This document shows, in pieces, positions 9,889 through 19,444 of a DNA stretch of 64,000 bases. The DNA comes from Nitzschia sp. pyKryTriq1 (taxonomy: Eukaryota; Bacillariophyta; Bacillariophyceae; Bacillariales; Bacillariaceae). Where the stretch lies: contig OY101126.1 of the NCBI GenBank assembly GCA_956465555.1, forward strand, positions 724,501 through 788,500, read 5' to 3'. The notes beneath the pieces are model-generated. The model ran no database searches, was not told where the DNA came from, and saw nothing but the letters and a program-made list of their open reading frames with translations. Numbering within the stretch: the stretch's first letter is position 1; each line of letters starts with the position of its first letter. Made by a program: the position numbers and the translations under genes.

Positions 9889-11517
9889 ATGGTGTCAATG
9901 CGTCATTTCGTCTTGTTGGCGCTGCTTGCCGTAATGCAAACAAGAGCGTCAACTGCTGGTGGGGAAGTGCCGGTTTCACGACGGGAACGAAGAATAAAGG
10001 GAGTGCAGCCACTGCCCCAGGGGTTTCGGAGAAGAGCAGTCCATAAAGGCAAGGGCTCTGACGTCGATCTTCCGACCGATGAACCAATCGTTGAGCAGTT
10101 TGGTCCCGATTCGACAAAGGTGCCTTCTTCCCCATCACCAACAAAGGAACCAACCAAGCCGACGTCCAAAGGACTACCCTCGCCTACCTCAGAGCCGTCT
10201 TCGCAATCAGAGGAGTCTAGCCCCGAGCAAGAAGAACAGGAGCCGACCACCCAAGAGCCGGAATCTAGCCCAGTTGTCCAACCCACTGCCACCCCTAGCG
10301 TTGTCACGACCCCCCCTTCGGTTGCTCCTGCAGCCAGCCAGTCCTCCAATCTTTTGTCGCCGAGTGAAGTAGTCGCTGAGAAAGAACGAACTAGGGCACT
10401 CCTGCCTTTTTCCCTGAAACTCAAGGGCCAGTTTCGTGTGGACGATGTGGATCAAATAATGGAGATGTACCTCCACCAAAGGCTCTCAATCCCATTCTCA
10501 AATCTGGAATGGATCCTTTTGACCGTGACTAGTGAAGAGAGCCGCAGGTGGGATAGATCACTGGTGGAAAAGACGTACGATTTCACCGGCTATGCTCTGT
10601 TCTTCGAGTCTGATAATTATCCAACCGAACAACAGGTGCAAAAAGCCCAGCTCAAAGCATTGCAAGACTTTCACCTTTTACGCGACTTTGTTATTACTCA
10701 AGATTTCGACTGGGAGATTGAGTCCGTTATTTTGGACGGTATGACAATCGATGAGGAAGGTATTATTCTTGGTGATTCTAAAATCGTAAATGATGGGGAT
10801 AGCCTTGTTCGAGGTGAAAATGGGAATGATTCAACTTCGGACACCAACAGTGTCGCCCTAGCTCTTTCCTTGGTAGCCCTCTTTGTCGTACTGGTCATCA
10901 TCGCTTATGTTCTATACCGGAGGGCGCACGCTGGGCAACAAGGGAAAGATGACGTTGACTCACCCGAAACGCTCGAAGGGCTAATGAAAGCGGACGACGA
11001 TGAAGATAAAGACGATGGGCGGGAAAAGATTCATACTTCGTATGAAGCCGCGACTCTTGGGACCACCTTTGATTCCATGAATTCTTCGGGAACTGAATAC
11101 AGGTCTGATTCTTCCTCTATAATGGACTGGGGGCGCGTGTTTGCGCTCTCTCGGACGCCAGTCGAACAGACATTTGGAGAAGTCTTCGAAGCCAAAAAGC
11201 TTGCGCCACCCAAAGAACACAAGACTCACGAGATTGTGACACTTGCTCCTGTGACCGAAGGAGGGGCCGAAATACAAGAGGAAGGGAAAGGAGAAATACC
11301 AGCAGAGGAAATCCAAGCGGGGGAGAAAGTACCTGGTGATGAAGATAGCTATGGCTACAATTCAATGGATCTGAATGAGGGAGTGAACGAGAGTTTTATA
11401 CTGTCGTCGCCGGTTGCGCCTGGCGAAGGTCTGGATGTCGACTATGGCGAGGACAAGGATCTCACGATCGATCTTTCCGATTTTCCCCCTGGGGGGCATT
11501 TTCCGTCTCAATCGTGA
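9889..11517 (+). CDS. Type I membrane protein with P/S/T-rich stalk and RXL site (member 1)
   Basis: Single exon, 542 residues; the ATG lies in CCACCATGG. A signal peptide (about 1-22) is followed by a basic patch and a P/S/T/E-rich stretch (about 60-155). An RXL site (RAL, 169-171) precedes PFSLKLKGQF. A compact module (about 172-285) contains PTEQQVQKAQLKAL. One membrane span (321-343) ends in YRRAH, and an acidic tail of about 200 residues follows. The layout, the PFS-beta-strand opening and the PTxxxVxxAQ helix match the convergent neighbour, which points to an old duplication. No enzyme motif is seen. The plan resembles diatom silicalemma proteins (SAP/silicanin type), but no specific homology could be checked. 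Confidence 0.75.
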   Translation: MVSMRHFVLLALLAVMQTRASTAGGEVPVSRRERRIKGVQPLPQGFRRRAVHKGKGSDVDLPTDEPIVEQFGPDSTKVPSSPSPTKEPTKPTSKGLPSPTSEPSSQSEESSPEQEEQEPTTQEPESSPVVQPTATPSVVTTPPSVAPAASQSSNLLSPSEVVAEKERTRALLPFSLKLKGQFRVDDVDQIMEMYLHQRLSIPFSNLEWILLTVTSEESRRWDRSLVEKTYDFTGYALFFESDNYPTEQQVQKAQLKALQDFHLLRDFVITQDFDWEIESVILDGMTIDEEGIILGDSKIVNDGDSLVRGENGNDSTSDTNSVALALSLVALFVVLVIIAYVLYRRAHAGQQGKDDVDSPETLEGLMKADDDEDKDDGREKIHTSYEAATLGTTFDSMNSSGTEYRSDSSSIMDWGRVFALSRTPVEQTFGEVFEAKKLAPPKEHKTHEIVTLAPVTEGGAEIQEEGKGEIPAEEIQAGEKVPGDEDSYGYNSMDLNEGVNESFILSSPVAPGEGLDVDYGEDKDLTIDLSDFPPGGHFPSQS

Positions 11518-11624
11518 GGGTTACTATAGGGGCATAGGGATTCTGTTTCGTGTCACCGGTATATCCATGAATATTGATTGATCTTGGCACCCGTGGTTTA
11601 TTAATAATGTAGTATTCTGTTCTT

Positions 11625-13760
11625 TCATATTTCCATAGTTAGCGGGGGTTGTTTCCTCTCTGCGCGCCGACTGCGAGCTTGACGCTTGATTCGTCGTCTT
11701 TCACGAATCCAGGCCTCCATCATTTCTGGGTTGTCTTCCCATATGCCTTCTTGTGGTGAAGCGTCTCCACGATAGTCTGGAGTTCTGGTGCCCGTAATGC
11801 CATCTAATTCATAATGAAGAGCCTTCAATTTCGAAAAACCAGTCAAGTCTTGGTCAGCCTTGGGATCGTTGTTGCGCTCGTCCGACGGAACATCGCTAAT
11901 GTCGTCTTGCAGATTGTGCCCGGTCGTCCTCGTTGTAGCACGTGGAGGCAACACGTCAAAGTCTTCCTCAAATTCCTCATCCTGTTCCCTGTAAAAGTAT
12001 CCTAGAGCACCATCGGTCCTACCAGGAGAGCCATACACATGGTCGACGAACCCGCCATCAGACATTTCAGACAAAACGGAGCCATCACGGATAGAGTCGT
12101 CCTCCTTGTACGATGATGGATAATCCTCCGAAGCTCGCGAAATAACTTCGATTTCGTCGTCATCGTCATCCATAAAGACTTCTGTCTCCTTCTCTAAACC
12201 TGTCAGTGAATCCCTTAACGGGTTCGAAACCATATCCAGCGTCGTCTCTGATTGCTTCGACAACTGCTGTTGCCCTTTGGGTCCCTTGTAGAACCATCTC
12301 AGTTGTGTTTTATCTTCTAATTCAGCAGATCCTCGATTCTTCTGCGAGTGGTTCTCTGCCCAAGCATCGAGAAGCCGCTTGGGAGCGGCAGGATTCTTGA
12401 CGGACGTTTCGGGCTCCGGTCCGTCAGTTAACGAAAAGCCAGCCATAGATTCTTCTTCATTTGACACGACAGTTCGAATATCCATCACGCTGTCGAATGT
12501 AGAGTCCAAGTCGCCATCCTCTGGGCCGACTGGGGCACGATTGGGTGGTGCTTCCTTCTCTTTCATCACGGACTCGATGCCTTTCGAGTTTTTGGCCGGT
12601 TTGCTCAAGTCAATTACTCCCCGTTTGGCGCTATTTAAAGCTATGACTTCCATGCCACCGTCTTGATCCTTCTTGTTTTCTGGGGAGTCACCTGGAGACT
12701 GGCTCTGGGGCGAAGCACAACCATCCGAATCTGTGGTGGATTCAGTAATGGCAACCTTTAAGGTTTGGTTAATCTCCACAATATCGTCCACCGACATGTC
12801 GTTTTCGTTGTGATCAAATTCATAGGGAGGCGGTGGTGGTGGCTTGATATGTTGATGCCATACACAGAATCCAACCAAAGCAAAGACGACAACGAGACCC
12901 ACTACGACACCAATGATAATCGCAGTCGTGCTGTTGTCGTCCTCATCTTCCGTTTGAGCACCAGCAGCCCCTGTATTCAAGCTGGCTTTCTCATAGGCAA
13001 TGGGATCGAAGTCGGAAACCTGGACCTGTAAAATGGTCAGTTTCTGCGACGAAGACCCCTTATCTAAATAGTCCTGCAGTGCACCGGCCGACGACACCTC
13101 CAACGTGTCGAACTGGGCATTCTGGACGTCTTCTGTGGTCGGCACTTCTCGTTCCAAAAGAACCGCTGCATCCAAGAAGGCAGCACCTTGGTAGCCTAGA
13201 AGCGAGGCCTGCTGCAACGATCGCTGCCCAAAGGCCAAAGGAGCTGACTGCAGGGCAATATCTTGCAGAGAAGGGATAATCTGCTTCATGGACGATAACA
13301 TGTAAAGTTCCAACTCGGTGCGAAAGGCAACCTCATCGTCCAAATTTCCTTCAAAACGAATAGAAAACGGATATAAGCGCCGACCGTTGGGAGGCAAGGG
13401 TGCCGTCGGAGGCGGCGTTTCTACTAGAGTCGTCGGCGCTTCAGTTGGTGAATCCGTGAAATTCCATGATGAAGTGGAATTCAATGAATCCGCGGACGGC
13501 ATGCCGGAAATCAAACCTTTGGTATCTTCAACCGGAAGTGCGGTGGGAAACTCAGTAGGTGATAGCGTTTCTTCCTCTGCTGGAAATAGCGTGACTTCCA
13601 CTTCTGGAACTGGAACTTTATCTTCCATCACTCGTCGTCGTTGCTGGGCACTGAGAGGATTGACGGAAGCACGACGAGTTCCTCTGAGGGGAGCCGCCTG
13701 ACTCGAGACCGCCAACGCCAGGATGGCGAGAAGGTGCAAACTTTGCATTGTGAGCTTCAT
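11625..13760 (-). CDS. Type I membrane protein with P/S/T-rich stalk and RXL site (member 2)
   Basis: Single exon, 711 residues. The start at 13760 is chosen because MKLTMQSLHLLAILALAVSS is a clean signal peptide, whereas the frame upstream of it is a poor leader. The stalk is P/T/E-rich (about 50-125). GRRL (126-129, an RXL site) is followed by YPFSIRFEGNL and a module to about 252 with PTTEDVQNAQFDTL. The membrane span is 279-302. The tail begins with PPPPPPY, a possible SH3 or WW ligand, and is long and acidic with many S/T sites. It converges with member 1, 107 bp from stop to stop. The two modules align in order but are strongly diverged. Confidence 0.75.
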   Translation of the reverse strand: MKLTMQSLHLLAILALAVSSQAAPLRGTRRASVNPLSAQQRRRVMEDKVPVPEVEVTLFPAEEETLSPTEFPTALPVEDTKGLISGMPSADSLNSTSSWNFTDSPTEAPTTLVETPPPTAPLPPNGRRLYPFSIRFEGNLDDEVAFRTELELYMLSSMKQIIPSLQDIALQSAPLAFGQRSLQQASLLGYQGAAFLDAAVLLEREVPTTEDVQNAQFDTLEVSSAGALQDYLDKGSSSQKLTILQVQVSDFDPIAYEKASLNTGAAGAQTEDEDDNSTTAIIIGVVVGLVVVFALVGFCVWHQHIKPPPPPPYEFDHNENDMSVDDIVEINQTLKVAITESTTDSDGCASPQSQSPGDSPENKKDQDGGMEVIALNSAKRGVIDLSKPAKNSKGIESVMKEKEAPPNRAPVGPEDGDLDSTFDSVMDIRTVVSNEEESMAGFSLTDGPEPETSVKNPAAPKRLLDAWAENHSQKNRGSAELEDKTQLRWFYKGPKGQQQLSKQSETTLDMVSNPLRDSLTGLEKETEVFMDDDDDEIEVISRASEDYPSSYKEDDSIRDGSVLSEMSDGGFVDHVYGSPGRTDGALGYFYREQDEEFEEDFDVLPPRATTRTTGHNLQDDISDVPSDERNNDPKADQDLTGFSKLKALHYELDGITGTRTPDYRGDASPQEGIWEDNPEMMEAWIRERRRIKRQARSRRAERKQPPLTMEI

Positions 13761-15179
13761 GTTTTCTTCGAGCCAATAAATTACAGTTGGACAAAAGTAA
13801 GAAGATAGCAATACGATACTATTTAAGTTGGCTGCAAGAGGCAAATACTTTCGGGGCCAAGATCAAGCAACGCAAGGAGCAATAGGGTAATGAGAGTATC
13901 AGAAATAGTGTCGAAGTGTATCAGAAGCCAAAGCTGTGGTTTTTGAGAGAACCACTGACTTTTGCGGAGGAGATCAACGCTCGTAGCCCTTGCCATTGGA
14001 TCGTCGTCGGCATCAGTCGTATGATTTCATGAATGAAAATAGCCGCTAGAACGATGAACGGACGAATGAACCATGTGCTTATTCTCAAGAAATCACTGTT
14101 GAGAGATTTTTACGTGACTGGCAGGCTCGCTCGTTTTATCTCGGCGCTCGGCGGCGGGAGACGCGCTGGTTCTTTCAAATCTACCGCGCAGTACTGTACC
14201 GGTACTGTACGGTACCGGGGTACCTGGGGGGTATCGTACAGGTACTGTACATAAAATGCTGTACCAGGTACACCAGGTACCGGGTACCGGGGACCTGGTA
14301 CCAGTATGATTTCAGGGCGATGCTCGTGGGTACTACTGTACGAGTACAAGTACCGGTACCAGGTACGCTGTGACAGCAGGCATCCCCCGCCCCAAAAGCC
14401 ATGTCAAGCACGTCTGTCTGACAGCCGATCGCAAAAGAATGGATGAAGGAGGAGTGTGCGAGGAGGAGGAGGAGGAGGACGGAGGAGTCGAGTCGGGAGC
14501 GCAAATCGCAACGTTGAATCAGCTACCAGTGTGTACGTACAATGGACAAGGCGAATACTGCATTTCGTCCATGCTTTGAGAGCTACTGTACAAGTAAAAA
14601 GTGGAGCGAATGTTTGGACCAAATTTGGACATCCGGTGGTGATGTTGCCAGATTGGACCAAAAAAGACCGATAAGAGGGATCCACAGTTCTCTGCCATTC
14701 TCCCTAAATAGTGATGCCTGCATCACCCTGAAAAGCCGTGAGATACCGGAGAGGCTGTTTGAGAAGCTATCGAACCCGGTGCGAAGGACAAAGGGTCATA
14801 AAATTCCGACCGCGCGCTCTGCGCTTTCGCGACGAATTAGCAGGGCATAAATAACCAGTAGCGCTTTCATTTAAGGATTGCAATTTCTCGAAATCTCCAT
14901 CACTACAAGCAAGCTATTAAGTACAGTAAGCGTGCAAGCTGCAACAAGTACTTGTACCACCATCACTCCCGATCGACACAATAATCCATGGTACGGTACA
15001 TCAGCGCATTTTTTTTCTCCCACCATCAAACCCATCAGTCATCCGCTTGCAAGCAAGAACACAATTTCTCAACTATTACTCACTCATTCATTCATTACCT
15101 TCTCATCTTCGTCCATGCCCTCCATCCACCAACTTCCATCCTCAATTGAACGTCTACACCACCACTTGTCTAATATATA
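13761..15179. other. Intergenic, GTAC/CCGG-rich
   Basis: No gene seen. It contains one of the densest clusters of GTAC/CCGG palindromic words (14190-14370) and a GGA-rich tract at 14454-14485. An AT-richer leader precedes the kinase start. Short open frames here consist largely of the repeats. Confidence 0.55.
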
Positions 15180-16415
15180 ATGACGTTACAAATGGTAACA
15201 ACGGAACCGCGGTTTCCGTCCCATCTCGCGAAAGACATGGCAAACAGCATCCACGGTCTCGTTCGAGAGGCTCTGACACAGTCAAGGCTGCTCCCGCAAG
15301 TGGACTCCATCCATCTTGTGCGCAAAGACGAAGACATAATCCACGTTGAGAAGCTTTTAGGGAGTGGCGCATTTTCTCACGTGACATCAGTGGTATGCAG
15401 GGATGGAAAACGATACGCCTGCAAGCACCTGAAACAAGAGCTGATGCACAGACCCGATGAATTCCGGATGGCTGCTTCGGAACTGGCTTGCGAAGCCCAC
15501 ATGATGGCATCATTCGATCACCAAAACATATTAAAGATCCGCGGATGGTCTTACAATGGTATTGCTTCTTTCGATGAGGGCTACCACGATTCGTTCTTCC
15601 TCCTTCTTGACGTTCTCGATGAGACACTGGAAGATAGAATCGATCGTTGGTGCGTGAACCAGCTGATACACCTCAATGATCCAAGTTTGTACCTTCAAAA
15701 GCTTCATATTATGTCGGAAATCGCTTCTGCATTGGCTTACCTTCACGATCAGGGCGTTGTCTTTCGTGATCTCAAACCCAACAACATTGGATTCCTGGGA
15801 AACAAAGTACAGCTGTTTGACTTTGGTCTTAGTCGCGAGTTGCCTTCTCTGGATACTTCCGTTCCCTTTGAAATGTCAGGCAAGGTGGGCACGTTACGAT
15901 ATATGGCAAACGAAGTGGCGTGCAATCAGGCGTACAACGTATCGGCGGATGTCTTTTCGTTTGCTATGGTTTCGTATGAGCTACTGAGCTTGCAGAAGCC
16001 ATATGATGGATGGACGAGGGATATGCACACAACGCTAGTATGTGAGCGCGGTTTGCGACCGGATACAGCCAACTGTATTTGCCCGATTCCAGTGGAGATG
16101 TCCCTTCTCCTGCAACTCGCATGGCATGGAGATGCTACCAAACGGCCTACTATGGATCAGATTGTCAGTCAGCTCGAGGTTTTCAAGGATCAGCAACTCG
16201 TCATGTTTGAAAGTCAACAGCTGGAGCTGCAAGTGGCACAGCACTTGGAAGCTCAGCGACGATCACAGGAGGAAAGCGCTGCCCGAGCCATATGCATCGA
16301 CTTGGCGTACCGACTGGCTCCGGTGGTACCGTCCAAGAACATTCGTCGGCACTCGCACGAATCTATTGAAACTATCGAAACCACCTCTCTAAGTTCGGAG
16401 AGTATGGATTTATGA
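15180..16415 (+). CDS. Protein kinase, TKL-like
   Basis: A single-exon 411-residue kinase. The glycine loop GSGAFSHV is at 61-68, the ATP lysine K82 in ACKHLK, the catalytic loop FRDLKPNN at 195-202 (D197), and DFGLSRE at 214-220. The activation segment ends in MANEV (242-246) where APE is usual, and SADVFSFAMVSYELL fits the F helix. The HRD histidine is replaced by Phe, and APE reads ANE; the catalytic Asp, DFG and Lys remain, so activity is plausible. After the kinase domain a Gln/Glu-rich helical segment (about 325-365) and a Ser/Thr tail follow. The closest family style is TKL/RAF-like, cytosolic. The ATG is the first in frame, with a second Met at residue 5. Confidence 0.88.
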   Translation: MTLQMVTTEPRFPSHLAKDMANSIHGLVREALTQSRLLPQVDSIHLVRKDEDIIHVEKLLGSGAFSHVTSVVCRDGKRYACKHLKQELMHRPDEFRMAASELACEAHMMASFDHQNILKIRGWSYNGIASFDEGYHDSFFLLLDVLDETLEDRIDRWCVNQLIHLNDPSLYLQKLHIMSEIASALAYLHDQGVVFRDLKPNNIGFLGNKVQLFDFGLSRELPSLDTSVPFEMSGKVGTLRYMANEVACNQAYNVSADVFSFAMVSYELLSLQKPYDGWTRDMHTTLVCERGLRPDTANCICPIPVEMSLLLQLAWHGDATKRPTMDQIVSQLEVFKDQQLVMFESQQLELQVAQHLEAQRRSQEESAARAICIDLAYRLAPVVPSKNIRRHSHESIETIETTSLSSESMDL

Positions 16416-16611
16416 GTCGCTAAAGCTAATTTTGAAACTTCAATGTATCAATTATATTGGCACCTAAATAATAGCGATTATTGTTTAGTGTTGATGCAGT
16501 ACAGTATGTTATGCTAGGTGCTACAGAATTATGTATCTTTTCCTGTATTGCTGCATCAGGAAGCAAAAATCATCCCACCAAGAAGCTGTTCCGGTACACC
16601 ATTCATTCTTG

Positions 16612-17196
16612 TTACGTACTAGTAGTAGTTGGCCACGAGAGAAACATAGCATTTTCCACCGTATACATGTGAGCAGTGGAGTTATAGCAAAGCATGTCTC
16701 CGCCTCGAATCATATTTCCGGCATCACAGTTGAGTGGGGAGTCAGCGTCCGGATCACTGAGCAACGCCAAGATAGCTCGACAAGCAGCCTGGATTCCCCA
16801 AGCTGGACTCCATTCTTTCTTTAGGATGTCGAGGCAGACTTCAATGCGAAAGAATAACAACATGTTAGCAGACGAGCAGGAATGAATGCTGAATCAATCC
16901 AGAGGGAATACAACCGACATACCATCGCCTGTCCGGAAATGAACGTTGGGGTGGAAGACCTTGGTAGCAAATTGGATGGATGGAGGCGCCAAAGGATAGT
17001 CGGTTCCACAGTTAATATTCAATTGAAATATCCCTCCTTCATAGGGCGTGTCTGCTGGTCCACGAAGCAATGCAGTCCATTTGAGAATATTGTCCGAGTC
17101 CGGAATCAGACAAATGTCTGGATCGGCCTTGTTTCTCTCCAAATTTTGGAGCTCTTTCCGCAACCGTTTTGCGGCTGCAAGATTGTGGGCAACCAT
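16612..17196 (-). CDS. PEX4: Peroxisomal ubiquitin-conjugating enzyme PEX4, two exons
   Basis: Exon 1 is 17196-16923 and exon 2 is 16838-16612, with an 84-bp phase-1 intron (GTATGT ... TTGAAG). The spliced product has 166 residues. It shows the E2 fold: LRKELQNLERNKADPD, WTALLRGPADTPYEGGIF, YPLAPPSIQFATKVFHPNVHF, then the active cysteine in DVCLDILKKEWSPAW across the splice site. The segment DADSPLNCDAGNMIRGGD and the shortened C-terminus match plant and fungal PEX4 rather than general E2s. PEX4 monoubiquitinates the cargo receptor PEX5 at the peroxisome membrane for recycling, with PEX22 as anchor (family knowledge). Neither exon alone reveals the protein. Confidence 0.9.
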
Positions 17197-18265
17197 CTGA
17201 ACGCACAGGGGTGGAGGGTCAATGAAGCGGCAATGATGGGTGGGTGGGCCTCCTCATTGACTTCAACGCTGCTGTTTGTTTCCAACATAATGTTCCACAG
17301 CATTAGCACGCATCGTTCTCGTTCCCGCCTGCTCATCGCACCAACGGTCCTCAAATCTCCATTTCTTCCGACGCTGAAGCTCGCTCCGACCTCCGTTTGG
17401 CTGCTTCCTCGCCGTACTGGTACCGTACCAATACTGTTAGCTTTGCCCCGTTGCCTACCCCCTACTAATAGATGCCATGGTTGCGCAAGGAAGCGCGCGA
17501 GTGTTGAGCTCTCCACTGAGGGGGCTCCTTCTCGCTTCGGTCTGCCCGTCCATCCTCCCTTTGGAAGAAAGATACTACAGTATCAGTATGTAGCTCAGTG
17601 ATACTGGCAACGGCGTCATTTACAAGTGGCCTTCTGATTGTCCGAGAGTGGTTTGGGCACTGGCAGCACGTGGGCGGTATTACCGCGTCTTGTGCGTGTC
17701 TGGTGGTGCTGAAGCGCGTGGTTGGAGTTTACTAGTGCAATACACACGGTCTACGCGACTCGTACGACCATAGTCTGCCCGTCGTCGGTAGATAATGTCC
17801 TGAAGGATCTTCCACGCTAGTGCGCGCCGTGCATGCGCAGACGCCCTAGCCACGACCAGTCGATGACGTGGTCGGCCCGTAATGACTCGGGTGCGTGTGA
17901 GACGCGCGACGTACGACTGGCCCCCGTCCGTTGCAAAGACTCAACAGAAACTACAAGTCTATGTACTAGACTACAACTGCCAAACAGGCACCGAAAATAG
18001 CTCACCACATAAAATGAGATTCACACCACATGAAATAGATTCATCTGGTCAACCATGTGAAAGTCATGCAAGACTAATATTTCGCCAAGTCAGCGCAATA
18101 TCTTTTCATTGAAGATACTTAGTATGGCGAGAATTGAATTTATGACTATTTGGGTGGTGTGTGAAAAATAGGTGTAAAGGGGAATGTACAGGGTCAATTT
18201 TAGGGGGCGGATAATCAGTTAGGCGCCAAAGGAGGTGGTTTGCAGTTTATGTGCGGTTGTTGCAG

Positions 18266-18329
18266 TAAAAAAACTGCAGAGGTGCGGAAAGGAATTTATT
18301 TAGAGTTGAGGATTTTTATTCAGCGCGGG
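18266..18329. repeat. 64-bp direct repeat, copy A
   Basis: Starts TAAAAAAACTGCAGAGG and ends ATTCAGCGCGG. It is matched by copy B 422 bp downstream with no visible change except one A in the poly-A run. Confidence 0.92.
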
Positions 18330-18687
18330 CTTTCGCGGGAAAAGCAAATTTTCCCACGTCTCGCTGTACGTGTGATGCCCTACCAGGAATCATTCGGACA
18401 TTGCGGTGGAAACTATAGTAGTTGGTTGTTTACCAATTTTAACTCCATTTTGAAATTGACTGCACAACAAATTACTACTCTACTTCACGACGTTGGTCTC
18501 GACTCGGCTACTTCGATCCGTGCTATGGAATTCATATCGGCGGTCGACTTCATCGATACGATCCCACTGGGAAATGCAATTGCAATTACTACTGGAAGTT
18601 TTTCTGGAAAATCAAGAGTAGCAAAATAGACAATAAAAATAGGCTCACAATTATCAGAAAACCAAATCTGTTTCAATTCTGTTACAA

Positions 18688-18751
18688 TAAAAAAAACTGC
18701 AGAGGTGCGGAAAGGAATTTATTTAGAGTTGAGGATTTTTATTCAGCGCGG
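18688..18751. repeat. 64-bp direct repeat, copy B
   Basis: Same orientation as copy A. The two enclose about 358 bp. The ends are not TG...CA, so an LTR is not indicated. Confidence 0.92.
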
Positions 18752-19215
18752 AAACTTTTATTTTGCAGTTGTGGGACTGTGACATAGCGGGTTGTGTAGT
18801 AGAGGATAGTAATATGTCACGTACACCCGTATTGTCAACGTTCCGTATAAAGTGGCGTGTATAAGTACTTACTGTTTTAGGCCAATGTTTTCAGGTGCGA
18901 CATGAGTTTGGGCCGCTATGGCCTTTTTTCAGGCCTCTAGATGCTCTCGACTCTCTTGCTGCTCCGAGCGTTGGCTCTATTGCTGCTCGAGAGAGGCCGA
19001 GAGAAGCGACTTGCGCGGCGGCTTTCAATATTGCCAAGGTCTGGCCCTCCTCCGTCCTTGTTCCCCGACTACGAGCTCGTTACACGCCTACGAGTACTAC
19101 AGTACGCTGTACGCCGGATCCAAAATCCAAAAAAAATTATGATGATCGATCTCGGTGAAGCTCGCTGAACGCTGAGAAAGCCCGCCGAAAGCCGAAAGCC
19201 GAGAAAGAAAGCGCG

Positions 19216-19255
19216 CAACAGCAACAGCAACAACAACAACAACAACAACAACAAC
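19216..19255. repeat. CAA/CAG trinucleotide microsatellite
   Basis: A 40-bp run of CAA units with two CAG interruptions at the left end, upstream of the chitobiase gene. Confidence 0.95.
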
Positions 19256-19444
19256 TCGTCGATATCCACATCAAGCTACGAAGGATAATCAGAGTATTTA
19301 CGAATAACGAGTTCCAGCCACCTATTCCTTCAGATACAAGGCGAGTACCAGCGAGTAGTCTACCTGCTGTACTGCTCGTTGAGTTCTTCTGTTGTTCCGG
19401 AGCGAGACTCAGAATCTGTCATGTGTTGAGAGTTGAAAACCATC

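Larger units (their letters stand above)
17197..19432. other. 2.2-kb intergenic region with direct repeats
   Basis: No supported gene. It holds a pair of 64-bp direct repeats (listed), a hairpin TGCAGTAAAAAAACTGCA inside the first copy, and a CAA microsatellite near the right end. A 130-codon frame at 18240-18629 spans one repeat copy and has no recognisable motif. Three overlapping frames at 18895-19168 are compositional. Confidence 0.5.

Noticed and set aside
13761-13844. Upstream start of type I member 2
   Set aside because: The extra 28 residues would bury the signal peptide; the start at 13760 places it at the N-terminus.
17106-17516. 136-codon minus-strand frame overlapping PEX4 exon 1
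   Set aside because: It overlaps the well-supported PEX4 exon in another frame and has no family signature.
18240-18629. 130-codon frame over a 64-bp repeat
   Set aside because: No motif, no homolog recognised, and part of it is the repeat itself.
18895-19168. Three overlapping Leu/Arg-rich frames
   Set aside because: All three frames are open at once over the same bases, a mark of composition rather than coding.
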